From Silene conica (taxonomy: Eukaryota > Streptophyta > Magnoliopsida > Caryophyllales > Caryophyllaceae), in contig CM055319.2 in NCBI GenBank assembly GCA_029255685.2, positions 23,654,247 to 23,718,246 of the forward strand: a stretch of 64,000 nt of DNA. The letters are read 5' to 3'. The position numbers and the translations under genes were made by a program. The notes under the pieces are model-generated. The model was given only the letters and a program-made list of their open reading frames with translations. It ran no database searches and was not told where the DNA came from. Shown here one piece after another: positions 55,956-64,000 of the stretch (its first letter is position 1; the number at the start of each line of letters is the position of its first letter).

Positions 55956-56148
55956 TGTGGTAGTTTAGAGAGAGGTGGGGAGAAAAGAAGAGAGAGGGGT
56001 CAGATTTGGCAATGGGGTAGGGTTTGGTCTTTTTATATCTAACCTATTTTTTTTATCTTAATCTTGACCATTTATCTTATTAGATCCAAGGGCTTATAAT
56101 AGGACACTAGGACTCAACATTAAAAGGGGACTTTCCTTATCTGATTTC

Positions 56149-56186
56149 TATATATATATATGTGTGTGTGTGGGGGGGGGGGGGGG
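56149..56186. repeat. (TA)n(TG)n(G)n compound microsatellite
   Basis: TA repeats, then TG repeats, then a run of about 15 G (56172-56186). The right border of the composite element. Confidence 0.95.
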
Positions 56187-57047
56187 ATGATTTGTTTACG
56201 GATATGGTTAAGGTTGATTCTGATGGGTTTGGTTGGTTAGTCGGGTACAAGGGTTGAAAATGGAAAAGTGTAGGTAACGTGAGATATTTATTGGAGGGGG
56301 TAAGCAAATAAATTTTATTTGAAACGATATATAATATAAAAATAAGAATCGACAAATAGTATAAATATAGGCTAAAAACGTTTAAAATATCATTTGTATA
56401 AACTCAATTTTATTTATTTGTTAAACACAAAATTAAATAATCAAATGTTATACTTCCTTCAATCCATCGAATACTCCCTTTAGTAGGGGAATAAGTTTTA
56501 ACATGGAATGACTTAATTGTGTTTTTTGTGTCAGTATTCTTGCAAATATTTAGGGGTATGTATAAAAAGATGTCGTAGTTGTGGAGTTTTAGTTGCAATT
56601 GTATCATTGAAAATATAAGAAAAGAAGAAGATATTTATGTCAATTATTTTACCAAGTATGAAAGGAAAACATTGGATTAAATTGTACAAAAATTGAAGGT
56701 TAGAACATTGGATAAAAATGAAGGGAGTATATGTCATGTCAATCTTATTTAATTAACTTTTAATTGAGTTATTTTTTTTCCTGATGAAAATGATTATAAC
56801 ACAGTTAACTTCATTATATCGTTTCAGTTGTTTTGTTTGGAACATTTCTTTCGTTCACCATTTCTCTCATACCTTACTTGCCAACTAAATAAAGAATACT
56901 CTATTTCTTCTCAATCTTTGCAAGACGATAAGTAAGTAAATGATTGAAATTTAAAGGAATAGTATATCAAACATTAAATGCAAGATAAGTATTTTACAAC
57001 TAAAATAAGTAGTACAAAATACTATAATTGCAAGTTATTTTAGTATC
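56187..57047. other. AT-rich region without genes
   Basis: I see no gene. The first 150 bp resemble 49520-49690 on the left side of the composite element. The rest leads up to a Helitron-like terminus and may be Helitron interior. Confidence 0.45.
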
Positions 57048-57074
57048 CGTGCAACGCACGACCAAAAAAACTAG
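57048..57074 (+). mobile_element. Helitron-like 3' terminus
   Basis: CGTGC-aac-GCACG, a perfect 5-bp stem with a 3-base loop (57048-57060), followed ten bases later by CTAG (57071-57074) and then T. A short GC-rich hairpin about 10 bp before a CTRR end with insertion next to T is the hallmark of Helitrons. The 5' TC end was not located. Confidence 0.7.
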
Positions 57075-57871
57075 TAAAGATATTATTCTAGATAATAATT
57101 TATAATAAATCTTTTAATTGGGAAATCATAGTATCTAATAAGATATAGAATAAGATTAATATTATATTTCCTAATACCTTAGATAAGATAATAAGAGAGT
57201 AAAAAAGATTTAATTTCATATATCTTAACTAATTGTGCACATATATGATATAGTAAATATTTATCTCATAAGATAATATATTAATCATATACTTGGGCTT
57301 GGATGCACATATGTACGACTTATGGCCTGGGCCGTGAGCATAGTGGCACGCGAATCCATGAACGATTGCCTGAATTAATTCATGAAACCCTAATCATAGT
57401 TAAGGTGGATCAAGGCACTTAGGGTTTGGTTTATACGAAATCTTGTGTATTAAAGAGGCAACGACTTATAGGTTCAGTATGCATTATAATAATACCGATT
57501 TTGTAAATCCAATTAAAAATTTTATTCAAAAAGATATATATTAGAAACCACAAACTTTATAAAAAGGATTTTAAGAGATTTGAAAAAACGATTAAAATAT
57601 TTGACGTGTGCTCTTCTCATGTAGCCAGGGTTATAGCTCGGGTTTTATAACATTGACCTCTTTTATACGTAATTTTAATGTTTTTGAGGTATAACCTTGC
57701 CTGAATGAAGATAAGTTACGTTTATATTATTATGAGATGCAAAAACTTACTATATTTTGATCTTCCTGGAGATTTTCGGAATAAATTCTTGTATTGACTT
57801 CACTTAAACTTCTTTGTATCAATTCATAGGTTGATCTTGAGCATTCGGTCTTGACGTGTAGCGAAACTTTT
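57075..57871. other. AT-rich region without recognisable features
   Basis: No ORF, repeat array or terminal structure that I could support. Probably decayed transposon or intergenic sequence. Confidence 0.4.
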
Positions 57872-58750
57872 GACACGGCTGTCGCAACCCTATCAAAAAT
57901 AAACCAACCGGTCCTAAACTAATGTAGTAGCAGCAGTCGGGTATCGAATCCACATGGAGAAGGGAACGTTAAAAGTTCTAACAAGCTAAAGTAACAGAAA
58001 AGAAAGGTTTTGTTGTTGTTTTGTAGTCTAAATTCTAAGTGTAACAGCAAAGCAAAGATAGGAAAAGTAGATAACCAACTAAAGGAAGGAAATACTAGGA
58101 TATTCGATTCACCATGGCTTAAGGTGAAAGGAATAAATTAAGAATGTATTAAACTCGGGAAAGGGGTAGTGAAAAGGTCCTTTCGGTCCGCAATTCGCCC
58201 TAGAACTAAAACTAACAAACTTTCGCTCTAGTTAGTTCATCCCAAAGTTCATTGCCGGTCTACCTATTCCAATCTTTCGATCTAGGTCAAGGGAATCCAT
58301 ACAGTTATTTGAATGTGTCGACTCAAACAAACAAAAGCGCTATTATATGCAATTTAAGTGCAATCCCTAATCTAATACATTCACTACAACGACTATTCCT
58401 AAGCAATGGTTACCCTAAATCCTAGTATAAGATCTAGCTAATCATGCTTATGTAATAAACAGTAAGAATAATGAAAAAGGGATTCAACGTCATAAAACAA
58501 CAACAAATGAAAAGCATAGATTAATTAAACAGAGTAAAGAAGAGAATACCACGATTACAAGGTTGAACGAAGATGAATAAGAAACTGAATCCAAATCCAA
58601 AGCAATAATCTAACTAATTAGGTTTTTTAAGAGAAGGAAAATAGGAAGATTGAGATTTGAGATCTAGGTTACACTGCTACTGTCTACTGTTGTGTGTCGA
58701 GTGATGTTTCTTTTGCTGCTCAGCTTTGCTTTTTATGGTAACTTGGAAAA
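57872..58750 (-). repeat. Athila/Tat-type LTR fragment
   Basis: On the minus strand the end reads '..cccttctccatgtggattcg' and then 'gggttgcgacagcc', the wording usual near the 3' end of Athila-like LTRs. It would fit as the 3' LTR of the minus-strand Athila remnant at 60057-62593, with the copia piece at 58800-60056 inserted between. Borders approximate. Confidence 0.55.
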
Positions 58751-58799
58751 ACCTTCAGTTCCAAAACAACAACAATGGCTATGACTAAACCCTTATCAG

Positions 58800-60056
58800 G
58801 TTTTAATATTTCTCAGGGCCACTCGAGGAGTAGTAACTGAAATGCATGGCCATGCTCGAATAATGATTCGTTATCAGTTGAGTTACTCTGTAGTCGGGAA
58901 AACCACTCTTGATACAGATCGCTTGTAAAATACGAGCTTTGTGAATATAGATTTGCGGGCAAATTGTTTTACATTGAGTGGGAGAAATTTAATTGGATAT
59001 GAGAATCGTTATCGCACATACACTTGTACGGACAAGTGGGAGATTGTTGGAGCTAGTGTCCTCCACAGTTAGTGCGACAACATGAATAAATCTCTTAAAC
59101 AAACACAGGGTATACTTTGTACTTGAGCTAGTTGATTCACATTTATCAATAACGATTGACTTGCTAGAAAGTTTGACGTTATTGTCAAACAGATGGCGGT
59201 AATCAACTGGTCCCTAAGAGTCACACCTAAAGGATGGAATCTGAGACATATGATTAGATGAAAATGTAATCATATTGATACCCTATTAGACTAAACGGTT
59301 AGTCAATGTAATGATGATGTAGTTATTTAATATTGATTAAATAATATTAGCTGCGACGAACTAAAGTGTTAGTTCGAAATTAAATATAAAATGTTATATT
59401 TAATTTTTGTGTAATGAAATTATTTAATAAAGATTAAATGATTTAATTAAATATAAAAGGTTATATTTAATTAGTGGATTATAAATATACGATATTTATA
59501 CAAGATAAAACATTACACATAAGAGAGAATATAACCGATTCTATACAGATAGAATTTTGGTGAGCAGGAGATTTTCGGGCAGTGAGTGCCATGTGGGACA
59601 GTAGAGCACGACACAACTGGAGCAAATATTAATTTGTTCATTTGTTGTGAAGTGCTAGAGGTAGACCCAAATACCGATTTGGGGAATCCTAATTGATGTC
59701 TAATAACAAGGTAGTTTGCAGCTATAAATAGGACATACCCACGGCACATATTACTTACGAGTTTCACACGACTGACTCCCTCTCTCTCCCTCTCTAGCTT
59801 TCATCTTACACAAAATTAAAGGTAATTTTGCCGTTTCTGGCTTAGGAAGAGATATTTCTTGGAACATCTTGGGTGCAACAATTAGGAGGATATCTATCTT
59901 GATATTTGATTTTAGGCTTTTGCAATGACAGAAGGTTAATTCTTATTCCCAAGTCTTTGTATCTCATATTTCGTTTATGACTATAAATCGTACCTTATAA
60001 ATACATTATAATCCTACATATAAAGAATTGGGAATATATACATATATTTTCCCACA
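58800..60056 (+). mobile_element. Copia 3' end: internal remnant, purine tract and 3' LTR
   Basis: The LTR runs from TGTTGGAGCTAG at 59045 to TTTTCCCACA at 60056 (1,012 bp) and is a diverged relative of the LTRs at 3665 and 9939. Directly before it 'acaagtgggagat' (59032-59044) is a typical copia purine tract, so this is a 3' LTR with some internal sequence, not a solo LTR. The internal part has no readable protein. The right flank acatg starts Athila 3' UTR sequence. Confidence 0.83.
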
Positions 60057-60855
60057 ACATGTTATGCAAGGAGTAACTACTCACAAATCCTACATGAAAC
60101 CGATCATGGATGACACCAGTTTAATAAAGCTCTAATTCCTCAGAATTTATAAGTAGGTTTCCAATAACTAAGGTCAAGTCTATTCGTTCAGTAGGACTTT
60201 CAAACAAAAAGACAGCTCGTGCAAACTACTTGTGCAAGAGGTATAGATTATGTCAGATTTGCATATGACAAAACAGAAAGGTTCCGACTCAGCTTCGAAT
60301 GCAGACAAAATGGATGCATAAACCTCCCCAAACCAACCGAATGTTCTCATTGTGCAAAGCGAAGGTGAAAAAGAGAAGGTGAGACGAAGACTTACAGTAT
60401 GAGGCAGAACAGCGACCTCCCCAAACCGAACGAGAAAGTGAGGTTTGTCAAAAGTGGAGCAAAATTTCCGTCAGCAGCAGTGGATAGGCTCGATCGAGTG
60501 ACAAATTATTCGATCGAAATATGAGTAACTCGATCGAAGGTTTCATGAACTCGATCGAGCATCTGACAGCTGCAAACTACTCGATCAAACAATATACAGT
60601 GCAAAAGCACTCGATCGAAGGATTGTTTGACTCGATCGAGGTAAAATTCACTCGATCGAGCAGAATTCATAGCCAGCCTGCGATAGAATAGAAAACGGCA
60701 ATAGAGGACAGAAGAACTACAACGAAACAGTCTCAAACAGTGCAAATGCAGAAAATTGTCCCAAAATAAAAAAAAAAAAAAAAAAAACAGTAAAAATCGG
60801 GTTGCCTCCTGATAAGCGCAAGTTTAACAGGTCATGCCCGACCATTAGTTTAACA
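60057..60855 (-). other. Athila-type 3' untranslated region with palindrome array
   Basis: Similar in order to 14138-16165 of the young element ('acatgtt..aaggagtaactactcaca', 'cctccccaaacca', 'ctcattgtgcaaag'). At least seven TCGATCGA motifs lie at 60488-60662, and two inner purine tracts at about 60322 and 60419. A 20-base A run ends at 60786. Non-coding. Confidence 0.72.
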
Positions 60856-62593
60856 TTAGTCGGCATCAAAGTCGTCGAAAAACAGTACTTCGACCAAACT
60901 ACCAACTTCCTCAACATCGTGGTAGTGCTTCACTTGGTGACCATTAACCTTCAACCGCGAGCCATGGGAATCTTCCAGCTCGACAGATCCAAACTTGGTG
61001 ACTCTAACTACCGTGTAAGGGCCCCTCCATTTTGATCTCAACTTTCTTGGAAAAAGTCTCTGTCGCGAGTTGAACAAAAACACTTTCTAACCAACGTGGA
61101 ATTCTCGAGGGATAATGCGCTTGTCATGCCACCGTTTATTTTTCTCTTTATAGATGCGTGAACTGTCATAGGCTTTCAAGCGAAACTCCTCGAGCTCATC
61201 TAACTGCAATAAACGGTTCTCACCACAACGATCAACATTATAGTTAAGTTGGCGTATTGCCCACCAAGCCTTCTCAACAGGTAAATGACATGACTTCGTA
61301 TACACTAAACGATATGGTGAGGCACCAATTGGTGTTTTGAAAGTCGTCCTATAAGCCCACAATGTGTCATCAAGTTTCTGACTCTAGTCCTTACGCGATT
61401 TAGACACAACCTTAGCTAAAATCTCTTTTAGTTCCCTATTAGAGACCTCAACTTGACCGCTTGTTTGGCGGTGATACCCCAAACCTCTACGATGTCTTAC
61501 GCCATACTTAGTCAACATGTTCGTCAGGTTTTGTTCCTGAAAGTGCATACCCCTATCACTAATGATAACACGGGGGACACCAAAACGAGGGAAAATAACC
61601 TTACGAAACAACTTAATGACAATCTTAGCATCACAATTGGGTGACGCAACAGCTTTAACCCATTTTGACACGTAATCTACCGCAACTAAGATATACCTGT
61701 TACCTGGACTTGTCGGAAATGTTCCTTGGTAGTCAATACCGCAAACATAAAAAAGTCCGACCTCTAAAATACCGTTCTGGGGCATCTCATGTCGCTTAGA
61801 AATGTTACCTGATCGCTGACATTCATCACACCTGGAAACAAAAGCCCAAGTGTCAGCAAATAGAGTTGGCCAATAAATCCCGGACTGAAGTACCTTAGCC
61901 ACGGTTCGCGATTGACCGTGGTGACCACCACAAGGTGAGGAATGACACCCTTCCATAATTGCTTTGGTTTCCTACTGTGGAATGCATCGCAGATAAAGAT
62001 CGTCTGCACATTCTTTGAAAATATAGGGCTCGTCCCAGAAATAGTGTCGTACATCGTGTAAGAAAATTTTGCGTTGCTGATAGGATAGACCTTTCAGCAT
62101 TTCCTTGCCAGCTGCAAAGTTGGCAAAATCTGCAAACCACGGTTCAACTCTATTGTTAGACTGATCCTTAATTGCACAAAGAGAAAATAAAGAATCGTCA
62201 CCAAAAGAGTCATTAATAGGGAGAGTGTCCTCTCCCTCCTGTTGGGTTAGGCGCGATAAGTGATCAGCTACTACATTCTCGGCACCCTTCTTATCCTTAA
62301 TCTCTAGATCAAACTCCTGGAGCAGGAGTAGTATCCACCGCAACAACCTGGGTTTTGCGTCCTTCTTTCCCAAAAGATGCTTCAGGGCAGCATGATCTGT
62401 AAAAACGATAACCTTTGAACCAAGCAGATATGAACGAAATTTATCAAGAGCAAATATCACAGCTAAAAGCTCTTTCTCAGTGGTGGCATATTTCACTTGA
62501 ACCTCATCCAGAGTTCGACTCGCATAGTAAATAGCACTCAATGCTTTCTCTTTCCGCTGTCCCAGAACTGCTCCTAATGCATAATCGCTAGCA
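60856..62593 (-). pseudogene. Athila-type pol: RNase H and integrase, broken
   Basis: From right to left: RNase H ([45 protein letters not shown], 62250-62560); integrase zinc region (HHGQ ... CDECQRSG, about 61800-61930); integrase core with Asp in CGIDYQG, Asp in IISDRGMHF and Glu in GQVEVSNRELK (61400-61760); then LWAYRTTFKTPIGASPYRLV and a C-terminal domain LRSKWRGPYTVVRV ending FDDFDAD at 60856. Stops at about 61972, 61386 and 61084 and a shift near 61956 break it. It is interrupted on the right by the CACTA element at 62594, so reverse transcriptase lies beyond the window. Confidence 0.92.
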
Positions 62594-62604
62594 CACTACA
62601 AAAC

Positions 62605-63040
62605 AATGCTCTCTTTGCGACGGAATTTTTCGTCGCAAAAAGGGTGAAATCCGTCGCAAATGATGTTTTTGCGACGGATTTGCGACGGACTGCGTCTGTC
62701 CCATATTTTTGTCGCAAAATGTTAATTTGCGATGGATTTTTTCGTCGCAACAGATTTGCGACGGATTGACCTCATTTTGCGACGGACTGACCTTGACCAA
62801 AAGTCAAAGTCAGTCAAGTTTTGCGACGGATTTTCCGTCGCAACTGGTCCTTTTTGCGACGGATTATCCGTCGCAAAACTAGACTGACTTTGACTTTTGG
62901 TCAAGGTCAGTCCAGATTTGCGATCCGTCGCCAAAAGGACCATTTGCGACGGAAATTCCGTCGCAAATCTGGACTGACTTTGACCAAAGGTCAAGGTTTG
63001 CGACGGAATTCCGTCGCAAATTGAGACATTTCCGTCGCAA
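62605..63040. repeat. CACTA subterminal repeats (GCGACGGA type)
   Basis: About twenty copies of TTTGCGACGGAWTT or its complement, many as facing pairs (tttgcgacggaattccgtcgcaaa type, split by 0-4 bp), plus a ~60-bp unit with 'gactgaccttgaccaaaagtc' in both orientations. In En/Spm such motifs bind the TNPA-type protein. Confidence 0.9.
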
Positions 63041-63287
63041 ATGCCTTTATGATTTTCGGGTTTCAGCCGTTTTTCCAGCTCCCCATTTCCATTGAAATGA
63101 TTCATTTTTTCCCTTTTGCATGATCTGTAAACCTGCAATTTCAGAAAAACAACCCAGCAACAAAAACTTGTCGGAGACAAGGGTTTTAAAAAGTCTTTTC
63201 ATAACTAATAAGAAAGTTTTACAAATGATAATCCAACTAAAAACTAAACATAGTCCGCGGTACATCAACTAAACAACCTAATGAAAT

Positions 63288-64000
63288 CTATCTAACAGTC
63301 GTGTCGGTGGGCTGTGGGGTGGCGAAATGACTGGCCGCCCTAGCATTGTCGCCGCCATCATCGTCAAAGTCGCGTCTCGGCTGAGAAAAGCCTCCCGGGT
63401 TGCAGCTCTGAGTAGTGAACTCCCCCCGTTGACTTAAGAACTCTTCAATTGCCTTCAGCCTTTGGGATGTCTCGAGATCACGTTCTCTTAGCTGAGCATT
63501 CTCTCGAAGAACTCTGCCGACGATACCTGCAATGAATAGTCAAACATGATATTATATTCATTTAGTAAACGGTTAAATAATTGGTTAGTCTTAATTTTTA
63601 ATAAACTATAAAATACAAACCTGGGGTGTATGATGATTGGGTCCCAGCACTTGAGTGACGACGACGCTCGTAAATGACTGGGGCTGCATTTCCCACACCG
63701 AGTATCAACCCTTTCTTGTTGAAACCGCCGTGTTCTTCGAAGTAGATCTCGTTGTCGTCGATATCTTGCTCCGGGATCCCTTCACTTATCATTTTCGACT
63801 TTCTTGAAAAAACTTTTTCCTACAAAACAAAAATAAAATGTTATTAGTATACGTTAATTAATTAGTAAACCAAATTACTAAAATATAAAGAAAAGTTTCT
63901 GTTAACTTACAAATAGTGCTTTGGGTTTCGTTGATAGCCAACCCTTCTTGGCATGCTTTTTTGTCTTCTCAAGCAACTTCAAGGCCGATGGTACATCCCT
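63288..64000 (-). CDS. CACTA-encoded TNPA-like protein, last three exons
   Basis: Three exons with proper borders: 63911-64000 (partial, donor gtaagt), 63621-63819 (acceptor tgtag, donor gtttgt) and 63288-63526 (acceptor tgcag, TAG stop at 63288-63290). The reading frame carries across both junctions. It reads LKLLEKTKKHAKKGWLSTKP, then EGIPEQDIDDNEIYFEEHGG, then a coiled-coil stretch VLRENAQLRERDLETSQRLK and a Gly/Asp-rich tail. This is the C-terminal layout of plant En/Spm (Ptta-type) proteins that bind subterminal repeats. No stop or frameshift in the visible part. The N-terminal DNA-binding region lies beyond the window. Exon calls are by eye. Confidence 0.75.

Larger units (their letters stand above)
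49828..56148. mobile_element. Composite repeat-rich element between AT microsatellites
   Basis: A 6.3-kb block bounded by TA repeats on both sides (49735-49827 and 56149-56161); read inward from each side both borders give tatatatagaaat. Inside: several arrays of short units (51240-52160, 54776-55410, 55725-55955), a long inverted repeat (about 52540-52985 and 53640-54380) around an Ulp1/DUF1985-type gene relic, and a tRNA-like sequence. The gene type is common in Mutator-like and related elements of plants, so a non-autonomous Mutator-like origin is possible. No target duplication outside the microsatellite could be shown. Confidence 0.5.
62594..64000 (-). mobile_element. CACTA transposon, 3' end; rest beyond the window
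   Basis: Begins CACTACAAAACAATG at 62594 directly inside the Athila RNase H, with gca (62591-62593) as the likely 3-bp target duplication. Subterminal repeats TTTGCGACGGA / TCCGTCGCAAA fill 62605-63040. A gene on the minus strand ends at 63288, pointing at this terminus, so this is the 3' end of the element. Confidence 0.88.

Noticed and set aside
55643..55963. Plus-strand and minus-strand ORFs in the GC-rich minisatellite
   Set aside because: Open in several frames because of the simple repeats; Gly/Val- or Thr/Pro-rich translations with no domain.

Overview
The window is nuclear DNA from a flowering plant, probably a eudicot with a large, repeat-rich genome. The signs are plant-type Ty1/copia and Ty3/gypsy elements (a SIRE/Maximus-type copia, Athila-type gypsy, chromovirus LTRs), CACTA transposons with their typical ends, a Helitron-type terminus, degenerate plant telomere repeats (TTTAGGG), and gene fragments resembling plant ATG7 and a plant PUB-domain protein. 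I see no intact single-copy host gene. The window is a mosaic of nested mobile elements, and the lineage below the flowering-plant level cannot be read from it.

Layout, left to right. 1-4664: minus-strand Ty1/copia element (5' LTR, primer-binding site, long leader, open gag-pol running off the left edge). 4665-8797: minus-strand Athila-type element (gag remnant, PBS, 5' LTR) cut by that copia and itself inserted in a chromovirus protease fragment (8798-9347). 9348-22404: plus-strand Athila-type element. Its LTR carries a copia solo LTR (9939-10926), and its gag is split by a very young non-autonomous minus-strand element (12563-18833) with two 1,575-bp LTRs that look identical, a perfect 5-bp target duplication and one intact 337-codon ORF. 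Protease and env-like ORF remnants follow, with no reverse transcriptase between them. 22405-23710: DNA-transposon-like segment with a long hairpin. 24439-40279: a four-deep nest of copia LTR fragment > Athila-type solo LTR > chromovirus solo LTR > full-length SIRE-like copia (26246-37774) with gag, pol and a third ORF. 40280-42050: CACTA relic and telomere-like repeats. 42931-48040: chromovirus LTR remnant interrupted by a 3.8-kb CACTA element (43768-47612) carrying host-gene fragments. 49735-56186: a composite element between AT microsatellites, rich in short-unit arrays and inverted repeats around an Ulp1/DUF1985-type gene relic. 57048-57074: Helitron-like 3' terminus. 57872-62593: minus-strand Athila-type remnant (RNase H, integrase, 3' UTR, LTR) interrupted by the 3' end of a copia element. 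62594-64000: end of a second CACTA element with a three-exon gene.

How the pieces relate. The young 12.5-18.8 kb element, the solo LTR at 24.4 kb and the Athila remnants share priming and LTR features. The small elements lack reverse transcriptase and integrase and so would need an autonomous relative. The SIRE-like copia is nearly complete, but one in-frame stop splits its reverse transcriptase.

The most unusual signals are not genes. (1) A ten-unit array of predicted stem-loops inside the chromovirus solo LTR (38902-39492) has a conserved loop, while stem sequences change in a compensating way. (2) Two families of short self-complementary motifs, CTCGATCGAG-type and GGTCGGYCGACC-type, recur in arrays or hairpin pairs in leaders, UTRs, LTRs and even coding sequence of unrelated retroelement families.
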